Part shown: positions 16,760-26,323 of the stretch, piece after piece
Layout: the number at the start of each line of letters is the position of its first letter
Numbering within the stretch: the first letter of the stretch is position 1
Assembly (NCBI GenBank): GCA_016703125.1
Contig: JADJCR010000007.1
Span: forward strand, 82,274 to 146,273
Origin: Micrococcales bacterium
GTDB taxonomy: Bacteria; Actinomycetota; Actinomycetes; S36-B12; UBA10799
Reading direction: 5' to 3'
DNA length: 64,000 nucleotides
Program-made: the position numbers and the translations under genes
The notes under the pieces: generated by a model
What the model saw: only the letters and a program-made list of their open reading frames with translations
Databases searched by the model: none
What the model was told of the DNA's origin: nothing

Positions 16760-18145
16760 ATGGTTCGTTCATCGACCCTCCGGCTGGCCGTTCCGGTGGC
16801 CGTGGTCCTCGTTCTCGGTGGTACTCCCGCGGCCTTCAGCGACCCGGGTGCCACCCTGTCCAGCACGCCGTTGTCCGGCACACAGGAGGCCGGCGGGCAC
16901 ACGCTCACCTGGTCGATGTCCGGAGCCTCGGCGCCGCCGGCCGAACTGGCCGGTTCCTACGACGGCGTAGTCCGGCCCGGCGCCACCGTGACGTTCACCG
17001 GATCGGCGTCCTTCAGCATCGGCAAGGGTTATGTCACGAACCTGTCGCAGGGCGCTTCGCTGAGCGGCACCGACGGCGCGTCCTTCTCGGAGCGGGTCGG
17101 CGAGGGGACCTACACGCTGCCCTACTCGCTGTCCGCACGTGCGCCGAAGGCGACCGAGGAGGACAAGATCGGCGACGTGATTGGCTACATCTCGGCGTCG
17201 GCATCGTCGCGCAACTGCAACGACTACGGCGTGTGTGGCGGGCCGCGGGTCAGCCTGTCCCTGGCCGTGGTCGTCACGTCGTCGGACACTGAGCCGCCGA
17301 CGATCTCGTTGGAGAAGCGCTCGAGCATCTACGTGGACGGCAAGCCGAAGGCGCACTCCAACGCCGTGCGCTTCCCGCTGAAGCTCACGTTCACCATCAA
17401 TGACAACTCCGGCAAGGTCATGGGCGGGATGCGCCTGTACTCCGGGGGCACCGCCGTGCGTTCGGCCACCACGAAGGGCTTCGTGAAGAACGGCCGCTAT
17501 TCGCTGACGCTCACGAAGACCCCCAAGGGTCCGGGTCCCTTCTACTGGTGCGGCCAGGCCAAGGACAAGGCGGGCAACCTCAGCCCGATCAAGTGCAAGT
17601 GGTTGTCCATCGCGGTGCCGATCTCGCGCGCGAACGTCAACGGCTGCGGCACCGCCGGCTACGGCGAGGCGGCCGAGTGGCTGCAGAACTACTTCGGTGA
17701 TGTGCGTGAATACGGCTTCGGGGAAGACCGCACGCAGGTCGCGATCCGCAACGCGTGCAACATCCACGACGCCGCCTACGCGGGCATCACGATCTACGAC
17801 TCTCTCGACAAGCGCTACGTGGACTTCCGGCAGTGGAGCCGGCTGGAGATCGACGCCAAGTTCCGCACCGACATCCGGGCGCTGTGCGGCCGGGAACTGA
17901 GCACGCCGAAGCGCATGGCGCCGTACCTGCGCACATGCACCCACGGCGTCGGGCTGACGACCTTCGTCGGACTGATCCCCATCAAGGGGCTGGCCGCACT
18001 CGAGGACGCGGGCGCCAACACGTACTACGACATGGTCCGCGCGTACGGCGCGGTCGGTTTCGACGCCGACGCGACGGTGCCGGGCACGCAGGAGCAGATG
18101 CCGAACCGGACCTCCCCAACCGGAGGGGTCCGGAACAACACGTGA
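16760..18145 (+). CDS. Secreted protein with a phospholipase A2-like C-terminal domain
   Basis: 461 residues. ATG 16760 (ribosome site GGGGAAGG) starts a signal peptide (STLRLAVPVAVVLVLGGTP). Residues ~25-185 look like a beta-sandwich; a second one (EPPTISLEKRSS ... FYWCGQAKDKAGNLSPI) resembles Ig-like repeats. The C-terminal ~165 residues begin NGCGTAGYG and contain NACNIHDAAYAG, close to the Cys-x-x-His-Asp core of PLA2 enzymes. Cysteines at ALCGREL and LRTCTHG could make disulfides. I infer a lipase or a relative of unknown activity. A decayed copy of this domain is at 25830-26301. Confidence 0.6.
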   Translation: MVRSSTLRLAVPVAVVLVLGGTPAAFSDPGATLSSTPLSGTQEAGGHTLTWSMSGASAPPAELAGSYDGVVRPGATVTFTGSASFSIGKGYVTNLSQGASLSGTDGASFSERVGEGTYTLPYSLSARAPKATEEDKIGDVIGYISASASSRNCNDYGVCGGPRVSLSLAVVVTSSDTEPPTISLEKRSSIYVDGKPKAHSNAVRFPLKLTFTINDNSGKVMGGMRLYSGGTAVRSATTKGFVKNGRYSLTLTKTPKGPGPFYWCGQAKDKAGNLSPIKCKWLSIAVPISRANVNGCGTAGYGEAAEWLQNYFGDVREYGFGEDRTQVAIRNACNIHDAAYAGITIYDSLDKRYVDFRQWSRLEIDAKFRTDIRALCGRELSTPKRMAPYLRTCTHGVGLTTFVGLIPIKGLAALEDAGANTYYDMVRAYGAVGFDADATVPGTQEQMPNRTSPTGGVRNNT

Positions 18146-18149
18146 GGCG

Positions 18150-18533
18150 TCAGCCCGTGCGGGTCTCCACGTTGAGAATGTTCCCGTCGGGGTCGCTGAA
18201 CCACACGCTGCGCATGTCATCCATCTCCGCGACGCCGTCGTTCCAGGTCAGTTCCTCTGCCTCGAACGTGTCGAACGAGACCCCGGCCGCCCGCAGACTG
18301 GCGACTACTTCGTCGAACGCGTCGGCGGGCAGTTCGAAGGACAACGCGGTGGCCTTGTTCGTGCCGGCGTAGGCGGACGGGTAGACGAAGAAACTGCTGT
18401 CACCCGACGGGTAGAACAGCCCGCCGACGGCGTCTTCGCCTGGCGTGAAGCCGAGCACCCCCTCGTAGAACGCCCGCGAGCGCTCCGGGTCGGCCGTCGG
18501 CAGAGTCGGTGTGGGGGTGTGGTCGGACAACAT
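18150..18533 (-). CDS. Glyoxalase/VOC family protein
   Basis: 127 residues with the paired beta-alpha-beta-beta-beta modules of vicinal-oxygen-chelate proteins: PTLPTADPERSRAFYEGVLG at the start and WFSDPDGNILNVETRTG at the end. The start at 18533 (MLSDHTPTPTLP) fits the usual length; an upstream extension overlaps the helicase end. Metal ligands and substrate are not assignable. Members include dioxygenases, fosfomycin-resistance enzymes and isomerases. Confidence 0.85.
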   Translation of the reverse strand: MLSDHTPTPTLPTADPERSRAFYEGVLGFTPGEDAVGGLFYPSGDSSFFVYPSAYAGTNKATALSFELPADAFDEVVASLRAAGVSFDTFEAEELTWNDGVAEMDDMRSVWFSDPDGNILNVETRTG

Positions 18534-18648
18534 CGGAACCTCCGACGCTAACCGGGCCGGTCGGCCCGGCGCGCTTACGACCGTAGGCACGGAAGGCGCC
18601 GCAAGGACAGGGTCCGAACGGACAATCCCGGCACGGTGCGCCCGAACG

Positions 18649-21108
18649 TCAGAAACTCCCCACGTCGACCACCCGCACCACCGCTTCCCCCTGCTCGTCG
18701 CTGGCCGCCAGATCCACCTCGGCCTCGATGCGCCAGTCGCGGTCGTCGTCGGGGTCCTCGAACACCTGCTGCACGACCCACTTGCCCGGCAGTTGCTCGA
18801 TCTGCAGGAACTGCGGGCCACGCGCCGCGGAACCGGTGCCCACAGACTCGTGCTCGCTGAAGTAGTCCTCCATCGCGGCCTGCCAGCGCGCCGCATCCCA
18901 GCCCGCAGCGCCGTCCAGGTCGCCGAGGTCATCCCAGCGCCCGAGCGAGGCGAGTTCCACCCGGCGGAACATGGCGTTGCGCACCAGGACCCGGAAAGCC
19001 CGCACGTTCGCGGTGACCGGTGGCGGGCCGGTGTCCACGACGTCGGCCTTCACCGGGGCCTGCGGGTCGATCATCCGCTCCCACTCGTCGAGCAGGCTCG
19101 AGTCGACTTGGCGCACAAGTTCCCCGAGCCACGCGGTGAGGTCGTCGAGTTCTTCGGTGCGCGCGGCTTCCGGCACGGTGCGCTGCAGCGCCTTGTAGGC
19201 GTCGGCCAGGTACCGCAGGAGCAGGCCTTCGGAAGCGGCGAGTTTGTAGGCGCTGATGTACTCGGCGAACGTCATGGCCATCTCGTACATCTCGCGGGCC
19301 ACGGACTTGGGCTTGAGCTCGTACTCGGTGACCCAGGGATGCCCCTGCGCGTAGATGTCGTACGCGCCGTCCAGCAGGTCGGCCAGTGGGCGCGGCCAGG
19401 TGACCTCCTCGACGAGTTCCACCCGCTCGTCGTACTCGATCCCCTCCGCCTTCATCGCCGCCACCGCCTCGCCGCGGGCGCGGGACTGCTGGGCGTAAAG
19501 CACCTGTCGCGGATCCTCCAGCGTCGCCTCGAGGACGGAGAGCACGTCGACGGCGTAGGTCTCCGACTCGCGGTCCAGCAGTTCCATCGCGGCCAGCGCG
19601 AAGGTGGACAGCGGCTGGTTGAGCGCGAAGTCATCGGACACTTCGTCGGTCACCCGCAGATCCTCGGTCACCACCCCGGCGGCCACCAGCGATGCGGTGA
19701 TCGCCTCGGCGCGTTCGGCCATGACTTCTTTCGCCGTGGCATCCTCATGGTTGTCCGTGAGCAACTGCAGCAGCGCGCCCTGCGGATCGTCCTCCCGGTG
19801 GGCCACGTTGAACACCATGGCGTGGGTGACGTCGAAGCGGGACTCCAGCGGTTCCGGCTCCGCGACCACGAGCCGGTCGAACGTCGACCGGTTCCAGGTG
19901 GGGACACCCTCCGGGGCCTTCTTGCGGACCACCCGCCGGCGCTTCTTGGGATCGTCGCCGGCGCGGGCCAGCAGCCGTTCGTTCTCGATCTCGTGCTCCG
20001 GGGCCTGCACGACGACGTAACCGCGGGTGTCGAAGCCCGGCCGCCCCGCGCGCCCGGCGATCTGGTGGAACTCCCGGGCCCGCAGCACGCGCATGCGCCG
20101 GCCGTCGAACTTCACCAGCGACGTGATGAGCACAGTGCGGATCGGCACGTCGATACCGACCCCGAGGGTGTCGGTGCCGCAGACCACCTTGAGCAGGCCG
20201 TGGCGCGTCAGGCGCTCGACCATGCGCCGGTAGCGCGGCAGCATGCCGGCGTGGTGCACGCCGATGCCGTGCCGGACCAGCCGGCTCAGCGACTTGCCGA
20301 AACCGGCGGTGAACCGGAACCCGGCCAGTTCGTCGGCGATCGCCCGCTTCTCCTCGCGGCTGCACACGTTGAGGCTCATCAGCGCGTTCGCCCGTTCCAC
20401 CGCCGAGGCCTGTGTGGGGTGGACTATGTAGACCGGCGCGCGATCGTGGTTGAGCAGCACCTCGATGGTCTGGTGGATCGGGGTCATCGCGTAGTCAAAC
20501 TCGAGGGGCACCGGACGGTCGCCACCGGCCACGAGTGCTGCGGGCCGGCCGGTCCGCTCGGCGAGATCCTCCCGGATCCGCGTCATGTCGCCCAGAGTCG
20601 CCGACATCAGCAGGAACTGGGCGTCGGTGAGTTCGATCAGCGGTACCTGCCAGGCCCACCCGCGGTCGCGGTCGCCGTAGTAGTGGAACTCGTCCATGCA
20701 CACGAAGCCGACGTCGGCCGCCCGTCCGGTGCGCAGCGCCTGGTTCGCGAGCACCTCCGCCGTCGCGCAGATCACCGGGGCGTCCGGGTTGACCGCGGCG
20801 TCACCGGTGAGCATGCCCACGTGCTGCGGGCCCAGTACATCGCACAGGTCGAAGAACTTCTCGGAGACCAGGGCCTTGATCGGCGCGGTGTAGTACGAAC
20901 GCCGGCCGTCGGCCATGGCCAGCACCATCCCGCCGAGGGCCACCAGGCTCTTGCCGGACCCGGTGGGCGTGGCCAGCACCACGTGCGAGCGTGCCGCGAG
21001 TTCGAGCAGCGCCTCCTCCTGGGCCGGATACAGCGGGCGGCCCGTGTCCGCAGCCCACACCGCGAAGCGCTCCAGCACTTCCTCGGGCTCACCGGTCAGG
21101 TCGATCAC
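18649..21108 (-). CDS. DEAD/DEAH-box RNA helicase with DUF3516 domain
   Basis: 819 residues. The helicase core has ATPTGSGKS (motif I, near residue 46), CMDEFHYY (motif II, DEFH variant) and LMSATLGD (motif III). The second RecA domain has HHAGMLPRYRRMVERL and GRAGRPGFDTRG. The C-terminal half matches the actinobacterial DUF3516 extension, ending in strands EAEVDLAASDEQGEAVVRVV. It is related to Ski2/Dob1-like helicases and is probably a cytoplasmic RNA-remodelling enzyme. Complete and undisturbed; monocistronic as far as can be seen. Confidence 0.9.
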   Translation of the reverse strand: MIDLTGEPEEVLERFAVWAADTGRPLYPAQEEALLELAARSHVVLATPTGSGKSLVALGGMVLAMADGRRSYYTAPIKALVSEKFFDLCDVLGPQHVGMLTGDAAVNPDAPVICATAEVLANQALRTGRAADVGFVCMDEFHYYGDRDRGWAWQVPLIELTDAQFLLMSATLGDMTRIREDLAERTGRPAALVAGGDRPVPLEFDYAMTPIHQTIEVLLNHDRAPVYIVHPTQASAVERANALMSLNVCSREEKRAIADELAGFRFTAGFGKSLSRLVRHGIGVHHAGMLPRYRRMVERLTRHGLLKVVCGTDTLGVGIDVPIRTVLITSLVKFDGRRMRVLRAREFHQIAGRAGRPGFDTRGYVVVQAPEHEIENERLLARAGDDPKKRRRVVRKKAPEGVPTWNRSTFDRLVVAEPEPLESRFDVTHAMVFNVAHREDDPQGALLQLLTDNHEDATAKEVMAERAEAITASLVAAGVVTEDLRVTDEVSDDFALNQPLSTFALAAMELLDRESETYAVDVLSVLEATLEDPRQVLYAQQSRARGEAVAAMKAEGIEYDERVELVEEVTWPRPLADLLDGAYDIYAQGHPWVTEYELKPKSVAREMYEMAMTFAEYISAYKLAASEGLLLRYLADAYKALQRTVPEAARTEELDDLTAWLGELVRQVDSSLLDEWERMIDPQAPVKADVVDTGPPPVTANVRAFRVLVRNAMFRRVELASLGRWDDLGDLDGAAGWDAARWQAAMEDYFSEHESVGTGSAARGPQFLQIEQLPGKWVVQQVFEDPDDDRDWRIEAEVDLAASDEQGEAVVRVVDVGSF

Positions 21109-21193
21109 ACACTCGAGGTTGCCATGCCGTCACCCGGCCATCCCGCGCCGCGCCGACCTACCCTGGAAGAGCGTCCGTACGGGGAGGTCCACC

Positions 21194-22348
21194 ATGGAGG
21201 ACGACACCGTCTGCAGCGAATGCGGTCAGCCGCTTCACCCCACCGACAAGTTCTGCCCCGAGTGCGGCCACCACATCGAGGTCGTCGAGGTCATCGAGGT
21301 CGTCGAGGAGCCGGAGGAGACGGAGGTCCTCGAGCCCGCGCCCCCGCCACACCGCAAGCGCCGCGTGCTGGTCATCGGCGGTGTTGCAGCCATCGGCCTC
21401 ATCCTGGGCGGCGCCGCGTGGTGGGGCCTGACGCAGAACAGCGCGGCGAAGGACCAGTACAACGCGTCGAGCCCGGTGCTCATGTCGTCGCTGGACGACA
21501 TGTCCGCGGTGCAGTCCACGGAGATGGTCCAGGAGGTCGCCGGCGGGGCGCAGTCGCAACTGACCGCCATCGACGCCACGCTGTCCGAAGATCCGGAGGC
21601 CTCTGGCGTGGACCGGCTGGCTACGCTGCGTGACGCTTTCGCGGCCCTCGTTGCGCTCACGGTCTACGAGGAGACGAACACGGATGTGTGGACGGACAAC
21701 CGCATGCAACTGGTGAGCAGCCTCGACACCCTCACCACCTACGGCGGGCCGACCGAACTCGCCGGTGCTGAGGGGGAGGACGCCGTGCGGACTCTCGACG
21801 ACCTCACCCGGCGCGTGGACAAGGCGATGGCCAAGTACCGCAAGCAGGTGAAGAAGGTCAGGGCCGAGGCGAAGTCCGAACGCCAGGACGTGCGGACCTA
21901 CCACGCGCAGATGGAGTCGTTGATCGACCGGTACACCGCGCTGCGCAACGACACCGGTGCCTACGTCGACACGATGTACGACCGCGACCTCTACATGTAC
22001 GAGGTCATCGACTACTTCACCCAGGCCGCCACCGACCGCCGGGAGACCTCCAACCAGATGGCCGCGCTGCGGCCACCCACTGACATGCGCGGGGTGCACT
22101 CCCGCATCGTCACGGTCATCGGCGACGGCGCGGATGCGATCAACTCAGCGGTCGCCGCGCTGGAGGATGCCGAGTGCATCTACGGGCAGTGTTACTTCGA
22201 GTTCGACGCGCAGTGGGAGCAGTTCCAGACCGAGTCCGACCGGATCACCGCGCGCTACGGGCAGGCCTACGACGCGTGGCAGGCCGCGATGGCCAAGGCC
22301 GAGCGGGGCGCCAAGGGGGTCGAACTGCCGGACCGCCCGGACCTGTGA
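21194..22348 (+). CDS. Membrane protein with N-terminal zinc ribbon and helical extracytoplasmic region
   Basis: 384 residues. Two CxxC knuckles (CSECGQ and CPECGH) form a zinc ribbon at the very N-terminus. An acidic stretch (VVEVIEVVEEPEETE) leads to a single transmembrane segment (LVIGGVAAIGLILGGAAWW, about residues 60-80). The rest is mostly alpha-helical with charged heptad-like segments (KAMAKYRKQVKKVRAEAK) and late Cys in AECIYGQCYF. This topology is common in actinobacterial stress or division accessory proteins, but no family is recognised. The ribosome site is GGGGAGG. Divergent from the helicase. Confidence 0.65.
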   Translation: MEDDTVCSECGQPLHPTDKFCPECGHHIEVVEVIEVVEEPEETEVLEPAPPPHRKRRVLVIGGVAAIGLILGGAAWWGLTQNSAAKDQYNASSPVLMSSLDDMSAVQSTEMVQEVAGGAQSQLTAIDATLSEDPEASGVDRLATLRDAFAALVALTVYEETNTDVWTDNRMQLVSSLDTLTTYGGPTELAGAEGEDAVRTLDDLTRRVDKAMAKYRKQVKKVRAEAKSERQDVRTYHAQMESLIDRYTALRNDTGAYVDTMYDRDLYMYEVIDYFTQAATDRRETSNQMAALRPPTDMRGVHSRIVTVIGDGADAINSAVAALEDAECIYGQCYFEFDAQWEQFQTESDRITARYGQAYDAWQAAMAKAERGAKGVELPDRPDL

Positions 22349-22506
22349 GGGTGTGGCGGGCCGGACGGCCTCGACCCTGGTGCTAGCACCCACGAGGTCG
22401 TCGCAACGTCGGTCACCGACGAACGTCCCCGCGGCCGTGTGCCTTCGGACGATGGCGCCCCTGGTGACCCGGTGGCAGACTCGGACTCCTCTCGAAGGGA
22501 CCGGCC

Positions 22507-23111
22507 ATGGTACTGGTGGCGCAACGATTCGCGGGATCCTCGACACTGCAGAAATGCGTGACCTCCGGGCACAGGGTGCTGGCCGGTGAGCCCGACAAGG
22601 ACGCCGTGCGGCGCATCCAGGCATCGCTGGGAAACATCGGCTACCCGTGCGGGGCCATCGACGGCGGGTTCGGGAACGCCACGGGAACCGCAGTCAGGTA
22701 TATCGGCGCATCGATCGCCTGCCGGGGATGCTGAACGACCTGTCGGCGACGAGTAATGCCGTCCGGGTCGTGGCACCACCGGCCGGACCTGTAGGCCCCG
22801 TAGGCCCCGTAGGCCCGGCCGGTCCTCCCGGGCAGAACGGGACCGCGACGCTCGCCGCCGTCTGGGCGCCGGGTGCGCACACCGCCAAAGCCGGCAAGAA
22901 GCTGAAGGTCCAGTATGGGGTGACCAACGCGGTCGCATTGCAGGTGCAGCTCAAGGGCAAGAAGACGCTGACCAAGCAGCTCAACGCCAAGGCCGGTACC
23001 AACACCCTGAAGTGGAAACTGCCCAAGAAGCTGAAGGCCGGCGCGTATCAGCTGCGTCGGCTCTATCAGGGTGCGGCGAAGGCGACGACGAAGGTGAAGG
23101 TCACGCGCTGA
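22507..23111 (+). pseudogene. Peptidoglycan-binding-like protein with collagen-like repeats, frameshifted
   Basis: ATG 22507 (ribosome site GAAGGGA) opens a frame with RIQASLGNIGYPCGAIDGGF, typical of a peptidoglycan-binding domain. That frame stops at 22734. A second frame continues the family pattern (RLPGMLNDLSATSNAV), then GPVGPVGPVGPAGPPGQ (collagen-like triplets) and a Lys-rich beta domain ending at 23111 (KLKAGAYQLRRLYQG). A shift near 22690-22700 would join them into one secreted or wall-bound protein of about 200 residues. No signal peptide is evident. Whether the shift is error or decay is unknown. Confidence 0.5.
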
Positions 23112-23221
23112 CCGAGGGCCGGGCGCTGTGTTGGGGCTTCAACAGTGACGGGCAACTCGGCACCGGCGCGCCGTCCGGCACGTCGCCGAACCCTGCCCCG
23201 CTGGAGGTGGTGGGGCTGTAG
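23112..23221 (+). pseudogene. RCC1-repeat fragment
   Basis: One RCC1-like blade is legible in one frame: EGRALCWGFNSDGQLGTG followed by a Pro-rich end and a stop at 23221. RCC1 proteins need several such blades to form a propeller, so this is a leftover of a lost gene. It ends just before the first 69-bp repeat of the TA cassette. Confidence 0.5.
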
Positions 23222-23228
23222 GGCCCAG

Positions 23229-23297
23229 CTGTACCCGGGAGAGATCCGGACAGCCGGGAGCGAAAAGGACCGGTTGTATCGCTCCCGAACGACGGGA
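23229..23297. repeat. 69-bp direct repeat, left copy, with nested hairpins
   Basis: Identical to 24194-24262. It contains an outer inverted pair (CCGGGAGAG at 23235 with CTCTCCCGG at 23299) and an inner pair (CCGGGAGCGA at 23254 with TCGCTCCCG at 23279). Together the two copies flank the TA cassette. Confidence 0.85.
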
Positions 23298-23314
23298 ACT
23301 CTCCCGGATGGAAC

Positions 23315-23848
23315 TCATCCCAACGCATGTAGACGGGCCAACCGCGGGTCCTCCTTGCCGAGCAACTGCGCCAGGAATCCGCCCACGGCATCGACGTCGA
23401 GCTGGCCGGCCGCGGACATGGCCTCCAGATCCGCCCAATCCTTCGTCCGGTTGAAGAAGGCCTTGAAGACCGCCAGGGAAGTGCAGTCGAGCACCGGGAT
23501 GGTGGTGTCTGCGAAAGGCACGCGCCTGACTCGGGCCCTGACTGTGTCGTGGAACGGGTGGTTGGCGAAGAACAAGTCGAGCGGGGTGTCGTCCCACCAG
23601 GCGCGTGTCTGTCCAACTCCCAGTACCTCGGTGCGGTTCTTGGCGGTGAACGTCGCGGCATCGGGCAACGCCGTGATCACATCGTCGGGTGCACCGTGCG
23701 GAACGAAGACGTTGATGTCCAGATCGATCGTGCCGCGCGGTTCTCCGGTGCAATAGGCCAGCGCGATGGCGCCGCCGAAGGCATGCGGGACGCCAGCCGC
23801 CTCGAATGCGGCATCGATGACCAGCAGTCGCTCGGCAAGGATGCTCAT
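23315..23848 (-). CDS. Nucleotidyltransferase toxin, AbiEii/MenT-like
   Basis: 177 residues. The start of an nucleotidyltransferase-like fold is visible: PHAFGGAIALAYCTGEPRGT followed by DLDINVFV, the usual GG...D.D metal-binding pattern. Later helices fit AbiEii-type toxins (LAVFKAFFNRTKDWADLEAM). Related toxins add nucleotides to tRNA. ATG 23848 overlaps the upstream antitoxin stop by four bases (ATGA), a tight TA arrangement. It likely acts in the cytoplasm, neutralised by the Xre partner. Toxicity is inferred, not shown. Confidence 0.7.
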   Translation of the reverse strand: MSILAERLLVIDAAFEAAGVPHAFGGAIALAYCTGEPRGTIDLDINVFVPHGAPDDVITALPDAATFTAKNRTEVLGVGQTRAWWDDTPLDLFFANHPFHDTVRARVRRVPFADTTIPVLDCTSLAVFKAFFNRTKDWADLEAMSAAGQLDVDAVGGFLAQLLGKEDPRLARLHALG

Positions 23849-24156
23849 GATCGAGCGGGAGGCAGGGGTCGCAGCGTGAGCGCGCCGCGGCGCCGGGTGG
23901 GCAGCAGTTCGGTGAGGTCCAGCACCTGCTCCAGCGCCCGGGCGGCCGCGCGGTCGTCGATCCGCGGCCGTTTCTGGATGGCGAGTGTGCAGTCGCACGC
24001 CTCCGCGATGCGCGCCAGGGTGGCCGCAGTGGGGGTTCGGTGCCCCCGTTCGTAGGCGTTGACCGCGGTCCGCGGGATGCCCGATCTGCGAGCCAGCTCA
24101 GCCTGTGAATATCCGCGGGTGTTGCGCAACTCGCGGATAAGAGTCGAAGTCGCCAT
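23845..24156 (-). CDS. Xre-family antitoxin/repressor
   Basis: 103 residues. A clear helix-turn-helix lies at residues ~7-60 (YSQAELARRSGIPRTAVNAY ... ERGHRTPTAATLARIAEA), followed by a short Arg-rich tail (RRRGALTLRPLPPARS) that probably contacts the toxin. It is the first gene of the pair and overlaps the toxin start. It would bind the operator at 24166-24181, only ten bases upstream of its start, giving autorepression. A TACACT box six bases before the ATG suggests leaderless translation. Confidence 0.8.
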   Translation of the reverse strand: MATSTLIRELRNTRGYSQAELARRSGIPRTAVNAYERGHRTPTAATLARIAEACDCTLAIQKRPRIDDRAAARALEQVLDLTELLPTRRRGALTLRPLPPARS

Positions 24157-24165
24157 ACCAGAAGT

Positions 24166-24181
24166 GTATCGAAAACGCTAC
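24166..24181. promoter_or_regulatory. Operator/promoter of the Xre-AbiEii pair
   Basis: Imperfect palindrome GTATCGAAAACGCTAC directly upstream of the antitoxin. On the minus strand TACACT, then six bases, then ATG: a likely -10 box with transcription starting at the start codon. Confidence 0.5.
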
Positions 24182-24193
24182 AGCAGGGCGCAA

Positions 24194-24273
24194 CTGTACC
24201 CGGGAGAGATCCGGACAGCCGGGAGCGAAAAGGACCGGTTGTATCGCTCCCGAACGACGGGATCGCTCCCGGG
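24194..24273. repeat. 69-bp direct repeat, right copy
   Basis: Bases 24194-24262 are identical to 23229-23297; the hairpin arm continues to 24273 with CGCTCCCGGG. It closes the ~1.0-kb TA cassette on its promoter side. Confidence 0.85.
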
Positions 24274-24301
24274 TAACGCTGGGGCGTGCCACACTCGCAG
24301 C

Positions 24302-25273
24302 GTGCCCGAGGACTTCGTGATCGCGCGCAACCCCGACCCCGATTCGAGCCTGCCGTACCTGGTGCGCATCCCGGTCGGCGAGCACGGGATCGTGCTGAAG
24401 GTCCGCGACACCTGGCCGCGCACCGCGAAGGTGTACTGCCACCGCGCGCCGGAATGGCCGGCGGATCCCGAGGTCGTCGAACGGGTGCCGGTGCGCTCGT
24501 GCGTGCGGCGCGGGCCGGCGATCGACCTGGTGCTGGACCGGGGCCGGGAGAACCGTTCGCAGTTCGTGATCACCCGCATCCGCGGCGGGCGGGAGGCGAT
24601 CTTCTGGCAGTCGCCGCGCACCACCAGGCAGGCGCGCCCTGCCGTGCCGTTGCCGGCCGGACGCGCGCAGGGCATCACGGGTCTGCTCGTGCTGATCGAC
24701 AGCCACGAGCGTTACCCCTACACCTTCGCCCGGCAGTCGGGGCGCGGGCAGGTGCGCACCGAGCGCCGCGGCCTGCCCGCCGGGGACTACGCCGTGGAAC
24801 TCGACGGCCGGATCGTGGTGTCGGTGGAACGCAAGTCGCTGGCCGACCTGTCCGGCAGCCTGCTCGACGGGAGGCTGCGGTTCGCGATGGCGGACCTCGC
24901 GGCGATGCCCCGCGCGGCGGTGGTCGTGGAGGACCGGTACTCGGCGGTTTTCAAACTCGAGCACGTGCGGCCCTCGGTGGTGGCCGATGCGCTAGCTGAG
25001 GCGCAGGTGCGCAACCCGTCGGTGCCCATCGTCTTCGCCGAGACCCGCACACTGGCCGAGGAGTGGACCTACCGGTTCCTGGCCGCCGGCCTGGCCCAGA
25101 TGCAACTCGAGGCCGCCGGCGACGCGGTGGAACTGCCGGTCGCCGGCCCGCTGCCGCCCGCCGAGCCGACCGTGGCGGTCGTGCGGGCGTGGGCGATGGC
25201 GCAAGGGATCGCGGTGTCGGACCGCGGCCGCCTGCGCCCCGAGGTGTGGGAGGCGTACCGGGCCGAGCACTGA
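24302..25273 (+). CDS. ERCC4-type nuclease domain fused to an Lsr2-like DNA-binding tail
   Basis: 323 residues from GTG 24302. The centre holds an ERCC4/XPF-like nuclease core: LVLIDSHERYPYTF, then LPAGDYAVEL and SVERKSLADLSGSL, which together provide the GDYxn(E)RKxxxD catalytic signature, followed by VVVEDRYSAVF. The last ~35 residues (VVRAWAMAQGIAVSDRGRL) match the C-terminal DNA-binding domain of Lsr2, an AT-rich-DNA silencer. So a structure-specific nuclease may be targeted to xenogeneic or AT-rich DNA. The N-terminal ~130 residues are of unknown fold. Cytoplasmic. I have seen this kind of fusion described for actinobacteria but cannot check how common it is. Confidence 0.8.
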   Translation: MPEDFVIARNPDPDSSLPYLVRIPVGEHGIVLKVRDTWPRTAKVYCHRAPEWPADPEVVERVPVRSCVRRGPAIDLVLDRGRENRSQFVITRIRGGREAIFWQSPRTTRQARPAVPLPAGRAQGITGLLVLIDSHERYPYTFARQSGRGQVRTERRGLPAGDYAVELDGRIVVSVERKSLADLSGSLLDGRLRFAMADLAAMPRAAVVVEDRYSAVFKLEHVRPSVVADALAEAQVRNPSVPIVFAETRTLAEEWTYRFLAAGLAQMQLEAAGDAVELPVAGPLPPAEPTVAVVRAWAMAQGIAVSDRGRLRPEVWEAYRAEH

Positions 25274-25829
<556 letters not shown>

Positions 25830-26301
25830 GTCCCGCTGCCGATCACGCGGGTCAAGATCAACGGCTGCGGCACCGACGGCTACGGACCGACGGCTGAGTG
25901 GTTGCAGAACTACTTCGGTGACGTGCGCGAGTACGGGACGGGTTCGGACCGCACCGAGGTGCGCCTGCGCAATGCGTGCAACATCCACGACGCGGCTTAC
26001 ACGGGAATCACCATCTTCGACGCGCTCGACAAGCAGTACGTGGAGCAGTACGTGGACTTCACCGAAGCGCATGGCGGCCTACCTGCGCACCTGCACGCAC
26101 GGGCAGAGCCTGGCCTCGATCGTCGCCCTGATCCCGCTGCAGGGGATGGCCGCGCTGGACGAAGCCGGTGCCGAAACGTACTTCGGGCTGGTGCGTGAGT
26201 ACGGCGGGGTCGGGTTCGACGCCGACGCCACGGTGCCGGGCACGCAGCCGCAGATGCCGAACCGCACGTTCCCGCCCGGTGGGGTGCGCAACAACACGTG
26301 A
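25830..26301 (+). pseudogene. Decayed copy of the PLA2-like C-terminal domain
   Basis: Homologous to the last ~165 residues of the gene at 16760. One frame reads NGCGTDGYGPTAEWLQNYFG and NACNIHDAAYTGITIFDALD. After YVDFTE it drops about 30 residues and shifts into another frame (KRMAAYLRTCTHG) that ends at 26301 with MPNRTFPPGGVRNNT, nearly identical to the paralogue's end. The N-terminal half is missing and the upstream boundary is the G-rich tract. Non-functional as written. Confidence 0.75.
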
Positions 26302-26323
26302 GGTCCTCTGCCACCCTGAGCGC

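Noticed and set aside
18511..21633. A ~1040-codon plus-strand open frame
   Set aside because: Antisense to the DUF3516 helicase, whose motifs are complete; composition is Arg/His/Gly-rich.
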